NCBI GenBank assembly: GCA_019044685.2
Contig: JAGTXX020000010.1
Span: 496,001-560,000, forward strand
From: Nannochloris sp. 'desiccata'
Taxonomy: Eukaryota > Chlorophyta > Trebouxiophyceae > Chlorellales > Chlorellaceae
Length of the DNA: 64,000 nucleotides
Direction of reading: 5' to 3'
Below, in pieces: positions 21,646-33,193 of the stretch. A program made the position numbers and the translations under genes. How positions within the stretch are numbered: position 1 is the first letter of the stretch; the number at the start of each line of letters is the position of its first letter. The notes beneath the pieces are model-generated. The model worked only from the letters and a program-made list of their open reading frames with translations. It was not told the origin of the DNA and ran no database searches.

Positions 21646-23585
21646 ATGGGTGCTCACGCTTTACATTGCGTAGCTTTAGTGCTAATAAGCACAGCATTTC
21701 TCTTTAAAACTCCCAGTGCTGCTCCCTTGTCTGATTGGGTTGAGGGTGAAGTTCTCAATTTTGGAGGTAAATTTTAGGATATGTATGCATTGTAGAGGCC
21801 TACTATAATCTAATAAAGGGTCTACGACAGAAAAATTCCATCTAGAAGCCGAAAATTGCCTGCATTGCCATTCTTCCAAGAGCGTCTGCGTGACGCACAG
21901 TGTGAGACACGCTGTTTTCCTAAAGATTTCACTAATTTTTTAACCTTACAGGCCCAGCAGATGGAGTAGATCCAGCTGAACCCAGTGGTGCTTTAGTAGA
22001 AGGAGCTTGTGGTGAGAAAAAAAAGTTAAAAAGCAAAAACAATCAACAGAAAACAACTCTTCCTCAATAGTGTGTTTTACCACAAGAATCTTTTTATTTC
22101 TACTCACCTCAACCATGCTCAATAATTTCTCTTTTAAATTTTCTACTACCTTATCCCCCCTCTGCAGGCTATGGTCCTTTTGATATTAATTCATACCCAA
22201 ATTGGCGCGTTGCAGCCATCTCCCCTAACAACCCTCTGGCAGCCAGCACGACTCGACAACCAAAGATTGGCTGTGGTGCCTGCTTCGAGCTCCAATGCAT
22301 TGGCTCTACCTGCCCTTCTGATGCCGAAGAAATTGACCCATTAGTCGTCATGGTAGCAGACTCGTGCCCTGGCTGTACACCAAACCAGCTCGTCATTCCC
22401 TACAGCATTTTTAGAGGTACCCTTGCAAATTCTCCGTCAGTCGGTACGGCCACAGTCCGCTACCGTCAAGTAGACTGCGCTCCACTTGGACCTATTGTCA
22501 TCGATGTAGATACATATAGACCTACACAAGGTGGGTATTTGCGTCTTTCTCTTAAAAGTGTTGCTGGCTCTGGAGCGCTAGAGTCAGTCGAGCTCCGTGG
22601 CTCCGGTGACAGCGAAGCCGCTTGGTTACCTATGGAGAATACTTATGGAGCCAAATGGGAGATGTCTAATTTACCTGATGTTCCTATGGATATCCGTATT
22701 ACGTCAGATGATGGAACTGTACTTTTACAAGAAGGGGCGATTGATGAAGTAAGGACAGGCGAATTTGCAACCTCTGTTCAGTTTACCACCACTGAAGAGA
22801 CTGGTGAAGAGGTGCCGCTACCTTTAACTCCTCCTGATGTTACTTCTCCTCCCACACCTCCTTCTCCAATGCCGTCTCCCCCACCTCCCGTAGTACTTCC
22901 CCCGCCTCCGAGCCCTCCAGCCCCTCCAGTAGAGGACGTTGAGAATCCATTTTTGATTACACCTACCCCTCCACGCGCTCCAGCTATCACCACGACCGAT
23001 GTGCCTCCTCCATCACCTACACCACCTCTTCCTTCTCCCCCCTCACCGACACCACCTGCGCCAGCACCAACTCTCGAAGCAAATGACACCACAACGAGTG
23101 CTCCTCAGCCACAAACAAATGGTGTCAGCGAGCTATGCATCGACACTGTAGTCAACACAGTTCTAAACATCCCTGAACTCTCCACAACCTCACAAAACAT
23201 CGCTACAGCAGGGTTAACTTCCCTTTTGAACAATGCATCAAGTGTCGTAACATTTTTTGCTCCGGCCAATTCTGCATGGGAAGCGTTGCCTTCTTCAGTT
23301 AACCTTAATGATAGGGCAGTATTACAGGATATTATGCTGGGTTTAGTTGTTCAAGGGCCCGTATCCTTGCCCTCCGGTGCTACCGACCCCATTGCAACTG
23401 GGGAAGGTCAGCTCACTATTCCCGTGACGACTGTGACCGGTGCCCCACTCACTGCAGTCGCTTCAGCATCCGGAGTTACTCTTCAAGATGCAAATGAAGA
23501 CTCACCTGATGCTCGTATTATGAGAGCTGTACGGGTGTGTAATTCTGTCGTCAGTATTGTGGACGCAGTACCATTGCCTTTCTAG
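21646..23585 (+). CDS. Secreted expansin with Pro-rich linker and FAS1 domain
   Basis: Three exons (21646-21766, 21952-22011, 22168-23585) give 532 residues. A signal peptide (MGAHALHCVALVLISTAFLF) precedes an expansin double-psi barrel: GACGYG at 58-63, CGACFELQC, VADSCPGC. An expansin-type second domain follows (YRQVDCAP, GYLRLSLKSVAG, ESVELRGSG). Then comes a linker of about 100 residues rich in PPSPxPP, typical of hydroxyproline-rich algal wall proteins. Residues from about 400 to the end form a fasciclin-like (FAS1) domain (VVTFFAPANSAWEALP, ending in NSVVSIVDAV). Expansins loosen walls and FAS1 mediates adhesion, so this may be a wall protein that both binds and loosens. TGTAA occurs near 23712. 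Confidence 0.85.
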
Positions 23586-23973
23586 AAATATGGAAAAAGG
23601 ACGTTTCTCACTCGTTTTTTTCTTTGAGAGATTCTCAAGAGGATGCATCTTTTTGAATGTATTGTTTTGTGTATAACATGGTGTTAACGTACATAGTCGA
23701 GTAAATGGAATGTAAATACAAAGCATGTAGCTTTGAGAAAAAGTAAGAGACACTTGTTTTTAAGAAAGGAACGGACGCTTGTACATTTTCATTCCTGCTG
23801 CCACTGCTGCTGCTGCCACTAAAATAGAAGTATAGTAAAAGATATATGATAACGTATACACGTCGCTCACTATAGAAAACTAGCCCGAATTATTCACGGA
23901 TAAGCGGTTGTGCTGCTGTAATTTTAGGTTGGAGTCATAGTGGAACAGGGGAGCAGAGGCTCCTCCTGTTCTT
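23586..23973. other. Convergent 3' flanks
   Basis: The expansin gene and the small minus-strand gene end towards each other here. A short (TGC)n-like stretch lies near 23793-23818. No gene was recognised. Confidence 0.35.
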
Positions 23974-24572
23974 CTAAACTCCTTTTTGGAAAAGATCTGA
24001 AGCGATTGCGATACATTTGAACACAGTATCCATATATTTCTGTCCTACTCTTAAGAAATGTTCACTCATAAACCCAGTTTCTGTGCATTTGATTATATAG
24101 TCTTCACGGTGAGTTTCGAGATCTTGAACTACCACTGGCACGAGCGTTTTCAAGGTAGTTGCTGCAAGAAGAGCTTTGTTTGCCGCATCAAATTGGACAG
24201 AGAGAGCATCTTGCCAGTAGCCCAGAGCTTTGTTATTGATTGCCGCCTGGTGGCTGCTGTCTCGGGTAGAGCACCGAGGAAGAGAGCAAGGGCACAATAA
24301 CGAAAAGGGGGGAGGAAGGAGAGGAGCTGCGAGAGGCGCAGCAGCCTGACTCAGAGTGTTGCTGTTGAGGTTTTGGTTTAGCGACACATTTTTGTCTGCT
24401 GGGGGTTGCTTGGTGATGACCTTATTAACTCCAGGAACCTTCTTCTGAGCGGCATAGTATTTGTCTCTCTGCAAGGGGAATAAATTTGAGGTTGGACTGA
24501 TTGAAATTCTGCAATGGGCAAAGAAACTCAATTATTAAGCAAACGCACCTTGGGCTGCAATACCCTTCCCAT
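23974..24572 (-). CDS. Small helical protein of unknown function
   Basis: Two exons (24572-24549, 24468-23974) give 172 residues beginning MGRVLQPKRDKYYAAQKK. The middle is a low-complexity Asn/Ser/Pro stretch, part of which could be an unspliced intron. The C-terminal half is predicted helical (QAAINNKALGYWQDALSVQF, then TLKTLVPVVVQDLE and HFLRVGQKYMDTVFK). No signal peptide or family was recognised. It is divergent from the DedA gene. The tiny first exon is supported by a good donor (AAG/GTGCGT) and by the basic start it creates, but remains uncertain. Confidence 0.45.
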
Positions 24573-24904
24573 CTTATTAGACACGTCTATTGGATATGAT
24601 ACTGGGGATGTATAACGAAGTTATTGCTGTATTAAAAGTCTTGCATGAATTTAATGTCAGGAACTCAAGATGTGATCTAGGACGTAATACAAGCTTTCAC
24701 TGGCTTAAATTGCACGAAAATGAATAGATTTAGCTCGCACAATTTTCGTAAAAGCAGGGTTTTGTTTGAATTAACAGTCAAAATCTTCTTCTTCATCAGC
24801 TCTTATGATTTTGAAAGTCAACTGAGTGAGAAAATCTTCAAAGAAAATCTAAATTTATTCATGAAATTCAACCAGTGCAAATAAGTTAAATCATTCCGAA
24901 AAAT
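24573..24904. promoter_or_regulatory. Divergent region upstream of DedA
   Basis: An AT-rich interval of 332 bases between two genes that point apart. It should hold both promoters; no element was identified. Confidence 0.3.
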
Positions 24905-26061
24905 ATGAGTACCTGCTGGGCATCGCGCACCGCGGCGTGTCTGCGGGCACCAGCCTCTTTGCTTCCTCGATCATCAATTTCTCCAAAACCTTCGATCATC
25001 TTATCTCATGCCCACCTCGCAATTTCCCAGCCTGCACGCCGTACAGCCATTACCATAAATGCTACTACATCACCAACACCCTCTTCACACCTTTCCGAAA
25101 CTCCCACAACCACCACATTGCAAACTTTCACCCGCCTTGCTCAAGCGGCAATTCGTCCCGCCATTATTTGCTGCCTTGCCGCTGCCGCCTTTGCCATCCT
25201 CTCCCCCTCTGCCCTTGCCGCTGCAAAATCGGCAAAGGCAGCAGCTGCTACAGAAGCCGCTTCTGGTGGATTAGCATCCCTGGCAAGATCTGCCTTGGAC
25301 TTTATTTTACACCTTGATGTCCATCTTGGAGAAATTATCACTCGCTTTGGTGACACTACGTATGCTATCCTCTTCGCAATCGTGTTTGCTGAAACTGGCC
25401 TTGTGGTCACCCCTTTCTTACCTGGAGACTCTTTACTATTCGCTACTGGAGCACTTGCTGCTCTTGGTAAATTAAATATCATGGCGCTTATGGCGGTGTA
25501 CATTACCGCTGCCACATTGGGTGATGCGGTGAATTACGCAATTGGAAACTATTTTGGAGCTCGTGCTGTGGGCTCAAAATTAATTAAAAAGGAGTATATT
25601 GCAAAAACAGAAAGGTTTTATACTGAATATGGAGGTAAAACGGTGGTTTTGGCGAGGTTTGTGCCAATTGTGAGGACTTTTGCTCCCTTTGTGGCAGGCG
25701 TCGGCAGCATGCCGTAAGTTTTTTTTAACTTTATTGCTGTTAATACCATTTATTTGGGGGTTCAGCAATAATTTTTAGACTTGTATTTACTAATAAATCA
25801 ACACCTAACTAAAGTATAAGGCAAAAACTAATTACACATCCCCTCTTTTCTTTTATTCCCCACCGCAGCTACGGAAAATTTGGGCTTTATAATATTGTTG
25901 GCGCTATTCTGTGGACTGTATTGTGTACTGGCGCTGGGTACGTATTTGGAAATGTACCTGCTGTGCATGATAACTTCTCTTTAGTGGTGCTAGGCATTGT
26001 TGCTGTGTCCTTGTTGCCAGTTGTCTTTGAAGTTTGGGTTGCCCGGAACGAGAACAAATAA
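24905..26061 (+). CDS. DedA/SNARE-associated membrane protein, plastid-targeted
   Basis: Two exons (24905-25713, 25869-26061) give 333 residues. The first 80-90 residues are rich in Ser, Ala, Thr and Arg without acidic residues, typical of a plastid transit peptide. The DedA (SNARE_assoc) domain follows: [20 protein letters not shown], the membrane-embedded [16 protein letters not shown] and the signature [19 protein letters not shown] (first residue Leu-Ala in the text). The second exon adds [23 protein letters not shown] and a final membrane helix. Bacterial DedA proteins and related scramblases move lipids across membranes, so the likely role is in plastid envelope or thylakoid lipid handling. 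The targeting is inference. Confidence 0.85.
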
Positions 26062-26228
26062 ACTCCAAAAAAAGTATTGAATATTTGCCTTTCTATTTAT
26101 CATTGCAGCTTTTTGATGTTATTCATGGTAGTAAAATAAAGGATAGTATAAGAATACCTCACTCACACGCTCCACTCATTGTTTACGAAAAAGAAATTCT
26201 CAAGGAAGAAAGAAAAAGCCAACAACAT

Positions 26229-26248
26229 TTTTTTTTTTTTTTTTTTTC
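26229..26248. repeat. Poly-T tract
   Basis: About 20 consecutive T residues lie just after the 3' end of the minus-strand thioredoxin z gene. Read on the minus strand it is poly-A, so it may be a genomic A tract downstream of the stop or the tail of an old retrocopy. Exact length is uncertain in homopolymers. Confidence 0.6.
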
Positions 26249-26250
26249 CC

Positions 26251-26965
26251 CTAGGCGTCCGCAGCAGGTGCCAATAGCTCCTTCTGTACAATATCGATAA
26301 TCGCTTGCGCCGGGAGGAGCCCCTCAGTACGCAAAGCAGGCTTCTGAGGATCCATTCCAACGAAAATTAACGTAGGCAGCCCTTGAATTTGTAAAGCACT
26401 GCTGATTGCTTCATTTTCATCACAATCAATTTTGATGATTTTTATCTTGTCGCCTAGTTCCTCCGCCACTTGTTCGAGTTCTTTAGCTAAAAGGACGCAA
26501 GGACCGCACCATGTAGCGAAGAAATCGATGATCATAGGACAGTCGCGGTTGGCTACTTCAACTTCAAGCTCTTGTTCAGTTACGATCTTGATCTGTTGAA
26601 GAAAAAAGAGAATGAATTGAAAGCGGCGAGGGCGGTGAATTGATGGAAGTTGAACAGTGTTGGTGAAATTTGAAACATTTCGATGGCAGTTGGGATTGAT
26701 CCAAGCCACGGTAGACCGTGTTGTATTGATCTAAAGCTAGGTCATCCAATATTTATGGAGTTTCAAGGGTGAGCTGCGATTATAATCTTACATTTCCAGC
26801 CCTAGCCACATGGGCAGTTCTCTTTTTGAACATGGATCCCAAATGCCTTCTTGTTTTCGGAATACATCTGGTTGAGTTTTGAAGACGAGCTGTGGGATTA
26901 TATTGTGCCCTGACGACAAGATTTTGTGAAGATTGACAATGAACAACTCGAGAAACGGACATCAT
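26251..26965 (-). CDS. TRXz: Plastid thioredoxin z (CITRX type)
   Basis: Two exons (26965-26792, 26592-26251) separated by a 199-base intron give 171 residues. The first exon encodes a basic, Ser/Arg-rich plastid transit peptide. The second is a complete thioredoxin fold with the active site WCGPC (residues 86-90), the cis-Pro segment GLPTLIF and, as a lineage marker, RTEGLLPAQAIIDIV near the end. This last motif matches thioredoxin z/CITRX, a component of the plastid-encoded RNA polymerase complex that supports chloroplast transcription. The neighbouring WDR6 gene is divergent, with about 250 bases between the starts. An alternative start lies one codon downstream. Confidence 0.85.
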
Positions 26966-27214
26966 CGCGGCTTTTCTCGGTATTTACGTATTCAAATAAA
27001 TGTGTAGGTCGAATATATGAAAGGGTTTAAATCCAGGAATGGGCGGAAATGGATAAAACACCCAAGCTTGTTGTTCTTGCTTTCTTGGCTATTGACGGCA
27101 TTCTGCTACAGAATTCAACATAATTTCGTATTCAAGCAGATAATTTCTTATCTAGATACCTTAAACAATATATTGGGTTTTAGGAGATGCGGCGTCTGTA
27201 ATGAATGCGGTATA

Positions 27215-30200
27215 ATGTCGGACACAAATTCAGCCATCAAATCTTCCGCAGCTGTCTTTGGCGATGTCACCTCCCTCACATTGGCTACTCTCCCTCACAC
27301 CGACGGCACAACCACCGAAATTCTACTAGGATCTACCGGTTCCCAGCTACATCTATTCCTTCTGCCAGACTGCCAGCATCTTTTTTCTCAGACGGTGCTT
27401 CCCAATGCTGCTCGCTGTCACGGCATTGCCACCTGCAGCCTTTCCTCCGCCTCTCAGACTGCATTTACAACACTAATAGCTGTCCATGGGGATAGGCATG
27501 TGAATGTATTCGCTTTAGATCCATCACGACTATCAGATCAACTAGAATTAGTTGTTTCTTTGCCCCGCCTGATCAGTTGGACGATGGCTGTCAGTATCTA
27601 CCCTTGGAAAGAAAAGAATACCAGCAATATCGAATCTAATAGAAATGCTGTAGTTGCAGTTGGATTAAGTGATAATTCTGTCGAGTTGTATAACATTAAT
27701 TGCAGCAGACTAAAGAAAGTGGCTGGCGGTGGTACGGGAGGAGGAGGTCGTGCCAATGGTGAAAGTGTCAAGCTCATAAAGAGGGTAGAGTGCACTGATC
27801 GGTGTCTGCTGTATTCAATGGACCTCTTTTTAAATGTGCATACTGGGGTGTGCTATGTAGCTGGAGGCACTATTTTTTTAGACGTGGTCATTTGGAAAGC
27901 TGACTTCAAAAACTTGGAAAAGAAAAATGGAATTGCTGCAGACAGCACCGTCAACAGCTTTTCTTCATCTTCTTCTTCTTCTTCTTTGAATTTTACTTCT
28001 AGTTTTTCTAATGTGCAGTATAGATTAAAAGGCCACGAAGGTTCAATACATACAGTACGATGGAGTCCATCTGGTAATACTCTAGCTTCTGGGAGTGATG
28101 ATCGTACAGTACGAATTTGGGACATCCTAGAAAATGGTCGTAACAGCCACAAAATAATAAGAAGAGAGAATGGCAACAAAATGAATGGCGTTGATAAAGG
28201 TGCTAAAGGAGAAGAAAATGGGTGTAATGAGGTATATTTAAGTCCTCGCAAGGTGTTGTACGGCCATTTAGCTCGTCTTTGGGGATTTTATTTTACCCAG
28301 GATGAGTCTATTGTGATCAGCTGCTCAGAAGATCGAACCTGCAAATTTTGGAATATAGGTATAGAACCCACTTGTTCAGAGAAAGAAGAAGAAGAAGAAG
28401 AAAAAAAGTCTCCGAAGAAAGAAAATGTTAATTTTGCAACTTTAAAAGGGCATAGATTCCGTGGTGTATGGCACTGTTGTCTTTCTGGAAGCATACTGTA
28501 CACTGGCGGAGCTGATGGAGCTATAAAAGCGTGGAATTTGTGGGATGTACTACAACCAGAGTACGTGGAAAGAATTTTAAATTCAAAATCATCATCCTCG
28601 GCAATTTCTCACTCTACGGAACTTGGGATAGGTCGTGGCCGTGCTTTCCTCCCTTCAACCTCTTTTTCTCCTCCTCTAAGCAGGACAGAGGATGTGTATA
28701 CCTGTACATGGACGGCTACATCGTTACAATGCAATTTACCTGATCCTAAAAGCGCTATAGTAGGAACAATCACACTGGCATCCGCGGTAAAGAAAGCAGC
28801 AGCGGCGGCGGAGTCAACCATCGCCGAGCAAGATTTTAAAAATCTTCCTAAAGCTGCCTTTGACAGTTCCTCTGAGTGGGTCCGCTGTTTAGCTGTTACA
28901 AAAGACCATTCAACGGTATTCGTAGCTACAAATCGTGGCTTAGTGCATCAAGTGCAGCTGCCTGTCGTGCCATTAGTACTGGGATCAACAGCCGCGGCGG
29001 CAGGAACCGACCCCCAGGAAGAAAGTTGGCTTACGATCTATGCAAGCGTCAGAAAGCGACCAATAACCTCAATTAAACTTGTCGAAGAGGATTGTGAAGT
29101 TCAAAAAGTCGTTCATGTATCCCTTTGTGATATATCTGGCTATGCTACTGTCCTAACTCGTCAAAATATACCAGAAATTGAAGAGCAACAAGATGGCGGC
29201 AGTGCTGGTTGGTCCTTCCAAGAATGGCTTCCTTACAGTTCTGGGCCTGTTTCTGGTATCCATTTTCTTCGTACTGGGATATCGGATACTTTACTATTCA
29301 CTACTGGCCCTCAAGGGAAGCTTACTTTGTGGCAATTGAGAGTTAAAAATGAAAAACAGGGTGGTGGTGACATCACGGGGTTGGTGACGTCACCAACAGC
29401 TAGAGAAGTACCACTGCGTCTCGCGGAATCTTGCTGCGAGTTGAAGAAATCTACCCAAATTGTAGAACTTGATATTCTACTTACTACCACTACATCCAGC
29501 AGCAGCAGTAGCAGCAGTATCGATAACACTGCTACGTGGTTGATAGCTGCTGGAACGTCTTGTGGTGCTGTGGTAAACTGGCGGCTGAAGGTAGAGACAG
29601 ACGGACCTCAACCTCGATATGATTTGCAGCTGCTCTCTCGTCTAAAGGATGTCCACTTAGGCTCTCCTATCAGATCTATTTCTCTGCTTGAAAGCGGCGG
29701 TGTAGATAGTAATACGACTGTATTGGAAAGTTGTGGTAGCAATGGTGCAATAGTACGGTTTTCAGTTAATAGTATGAATGGTAAATTATCTATAATGGTG
29801 GAAGAACATTACGATGCATTGCTTATTGTAGCTGGAAAAGTAGTCAAACCCAACAACAACAACAACAAGGACAACAATAGCCCACGAAAACTGACATCCC
29901 CACCGAAATCATCAAAATCATCTCAGCTTGTGTATGGCTTTCAATCAACTAATTTCGTTGTTTGGGACGCCAAAGCTGAAGCAGAGGTTTTTTCTCAGTA
30001 TTGTGGCAGTTGGAGAAGACCTTGGGCTGTACAGATTTCTGCAGCTGATACGATGACCTTTTGTTGTGATCGTGGTGTTGGCGGTACAAAAATAAATGTA
30101 TACACCCGCAGACCACTTGTACTGCAGCAAGGGGATAAGAACAGCAACGATGATATTAATAGAATAGCGCCGTATCCACGTGCATTACTGCCTCCTGGGC

Positions 30201-31940
30201 ATGGTAGAGAGATCAATGCAGTAGGGATTCGAGCCCTTGGTGGTATTTCTCACTTTGAATCAAAAAGTGCTGGCAAAAACAATAAACGCTTTGCATGTTT
30301 CACCGGCGGTGAGGATTCTTCCGTTCGTCAAACACTCATTGATTTCTCTAAGAATCCTAGTTTACGGGAGACTAATTTAATTAGTGATCATGTGGGTGGT
30401 ACGACAGTCAAATCGTTGACCATGGTTGACTTTTTCAGCAGCGGTGGTGGTGTGCGTGGCAACGCCCGTGACGGGGACAGCCTTGAAGAAAATAGAAAGA
30501 AAACGTTGATGGTGACTGGTGGATCGAAGAAAGTACTCATGGCATGGATCCTTCAGCAAAATGATGGAAACCTGCAAAATAGTGCTGCTGCTGTTGCGAG
30601 TGAAGATGGTTTCCACTGCCAGTTTGTTTCATCGCATGCTATGCAAAACATCATTTCATGCAAAAATTTACCTAGCGTACGTTTTTATATATGATATTAT
30701 TATTATTATTAGTATAGGACGTAAATATACTTTATAGGCCTTATCCTAATCTTCTTTTCCCCCCTTTTCTTATATTTGTATGCAGGGAAAGCCGATTTCA
30801 GCCATCGAAAATCGCTACCTAGCCATCTCTGCTATCGTCCCTACGAGCTCTCCTTCACCTACCCATGCTTTCATCCTCGCTGGATGTTCAAATGGTCCTA
30901 TAGAACTACTCGCGATCCCATTAGACCCGGGCATATATCAAGAGGGGGGACCCACTTCTTTGGCTGGTACGTGGCACTTGGTTGCATTGTTGCAGTACCA
31001 CACGTGCCCAGTCATCAGTACCCAGACCCTAAACCCTAAATTGTTTGGCGCTGGAGGTGATAATTATAACTCATGCTATGTCGCGTTTACAGCTGGTACC
31101 GATGGAGCATGTGCTGTATGGGACCTTTCTTCCTGCATCCAGGCCTACCTCGCTCAGCAGCGGCAGGCAGAATATGTTTTTAAACAAGGAGAGCAAGAGA
31201 AGGGTATTAATAATTGGAAAGCGCATAAATTACACCCTATTTCTGTTATTTCTGGTGTTCATCAATCTGGAATTAATGGAATGAGTGCTGCACAAATTAA
31301 TAGCGATTACTCACTAACTACTTCTTCTTCTTCTTCATCATCTCGTGGTGCTCCCGCTGGCACTGCTGCTACGCATGCTGCGGTTATGCTAGTCACAGTG
31401 GGTGATGATCAAGGTCTTACAGCTTCTCTCATTACATTTACACTGCCTAACTCTGAAGAGTTGTTATCTGCTACTAATAATATGACATTATCATCACCGT
31501 CAGCGACGGCTGTGCCATCGCCATCGCCCTCGCCCTCACCACCGTCGACGGTGCTGGAATGCACGTTGAATGCACAGGTGAAAGAGCCAAACGCGCATTC
31601 TTCTGCAGCTCGAGATGTATGGACAGATGGGGAAACCGCGTTTTCTACTGGGCTAGATCAAAAAGTAAGAAAATGGGAAATAGAAAGATTTTCAATGAAT
31701 AACAGCGCTGGCGTTCATCGGGGTGGTGGTGGTGGTGGTGGTGGTGTTCATAGTGTTTCTTTGAGGATTAAAGGGACTGGTTGTGTGGTGACTCAAGTGC
31801 TTGAACCATTGTCACTAGATGTCGCTGTTGTTTCTCCTAATAGTACTACTAAAAATAGTATTGGGGGTGGTGGTAGTAGTACAGCGGTTGTGATGAAGGT
31901 GGCAGTTGCTGGGAGAGGGTTGCAGGTGATTGAGTGGTAG
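27215..31940 (+). CDS. WDR6: WD-repeat protein WDR6/Trm734-like
   Basis: Two exons (27215-30676, 30786-31940; intron 109 bases) give about 1538 residues. Upstream codons from 27017 are open, but MSDTNSAIKSS is the likely start. WD repeats are clear at GHEGSIHTVRWSPSGNTLAS followed by GSDDRTVRIWD, at GHLARLWGFYFTQDESIVIS with CSEDRTCKFWN, and later GGADGAIKAWN and FTAGTDGACAVWD. The order and the long C-terminal repeats fit WDR6/Trm734, which partners the Trm7/FTSJ1 methyltransferase in 2'-O-methylation at tRNA position 34. The protein is longer than animal WDR6 (about 1100) because of low-complexity Ser, Asn, Glu and Gly inserts between blades. The orthology is inferred from motif arrangement. 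Confidence 0.8.
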
Positions 31941-32113
31941 AAAGAGATATTTTAAATTATTATTGTTATTTTATAATCAATATTGCTCTAAATATCAACA
32001 TATATGCAGTTTAATATTCTAATTTTATATTTATAAAGACTATGTACTCTATGCAACGATGCGAAATCGGACTTCCCGAGAGAAAAAGCTTTCTAAAATT
32101 ACCTTCCCACCCC

Positions 32114-32956
32114 CTAGTCTTCTATTTTCCATGGTCGACAGGCGCTTTTCAAGTCAAAAGGCAGCATCGTGTTTCTTTCTTCCAAAGGCAACAGGAAAGA
32201 AAGTGTACGCGATGCAGGATCGCAAATTTGCATTATTCCAGGGATCTTTTGTGCAGTTGCATAGCCAAAATCATCAATAACAATCCCATCACCCTCATCT
32301 TTATTTAAATTTGGAAAATTGGTCTTGCTGGGCCGAGCAGTAGCGGTCTTTGGAGAAGGGACGATAAATGCAGTATTCTGCCTACACCAGCTCCATAAAA
32401 GCAGTCTCCCCACAGCAATAGAGTGTGAGAGTCGTCCTTGGTGGGGGAAGAACGCAGCCAGGCACTCCCCTCGAGGCAAAAAATCAACTTTAACAGGCGA
32501 TATGTGTCCTTGCCAGTCAGAAGAAAAGGTAAAGAGTGACCTCCAGGCAGCAGCAGTAGCTTCAGGATCTCGACAATTTTTAGCCACAATGTACCCTAAA
32601 GAAGATCTGCATGTCTCTCCAAAAGGTTTCGCAAATTGATCATCATAGCATAGGCGAAAAGAAGGGGCGAGGCTCCAAGCGATGTGTGGTGCTCTAGTGG
32701 TCAGTTGAGAGTGAAGGTCTCGCCAAGCATCTTCAATATCTTGATTTGGGTGGTACCCGCCGACGACGTTCTGATATAGTAAGACATAAGGCCCCATCAC
32801 GCATCGCTGTACTTGAATTCTGCAAATTAACGCAGCCAAAGCCAGGCGAAGCTCTGAAAATTTCTGAGCGAGTAGCAGAAAGGGAGCCAAGGCACAAGCA
32901 ACGAATGCCCCTAGTATCCTCACTGGTAGGCCCAAAACAACAGAAACAGCCATCAT
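32114..32956 (-). CDS. TEX264-like membrane protein with GyrI-like domain
   Basis: A single exon of 280 residues starting at the double ATG at 32956. A hydrophobic N-terminal helix (residues 1-30, VVLGLPVRILGAFVACALAP) would anchor it in a membrane. The middle is GyrI-like: a GPYVLLYQNVVGGY strand, then SFRLCYDDQFAKPFGETCRS, SLGYIV and a segment ending in ECLAAFFPHQG. This order matches the TEX264 family, in which the animal protein is an ER-phagy receptor. The C-terminus ends in acidic and short hydrophobic sequence, and no clear LC3/ATG8-interacting motif was confirmed by eye. Function by analogy only. Confidence 0.6.
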   Translation of the reverse strand: MMAVSVVLGLPVRILGAFVACALAPFLLLAQKFSELRLALAALICRIQVQRCVMGPYVLLYQNVVGGYHPNQDIEDAWRDLHSQLTTRAPHIAWSLAPSFRLCYDDQFAKPFGETCRSSLGYIVAKNCRDPEATAAAWRSLFTFSSDWQGHISPVKVDFLPRGECLAAFFPHQGRLSHSIAVGRLLLWSWCRQNTAFIVPSPKTATARPSKTNFPNLNKDEGDGIVIDDFGYATAQKIPGIMQICDPASRTLSFLLPLEERNTMLPFDLKSACRPWKIED

Positions 32957-33193
32957 ATATACATAAATATAATTGAAAATGAGTTCCGAAACCTAAACGA
33001 GACGAAAATTAAGATTTTCCGACCCCATTTTTTCGGCAGCTCCCACTTGCTCGGAAACTGCTCCCTACTGTTGCTGCTAATCTATTTCATAGGCTAGCTC
33101 ATTGTTTGAGAGACTTCACAATACGATTCTTAGATATAGTATCAATACAAATATGATCACAGTTACATAAATACAAAAATCTGCATATTACTT
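32957..33193. other. Short intergenic region
   Basis: AT-rich spacer between two minus-strand genes. It should include the promoter of the TEX264-like gene and the 3' flank of the methyltransferase. Nothing specific was recognised. Confidence 0.3.

Noticed and set aside
31025..31039. Telomere-like CCCTAAACCCTAAA sequence
   Set aside because: It lies inside WDR6 coding sequence and is only two units long.
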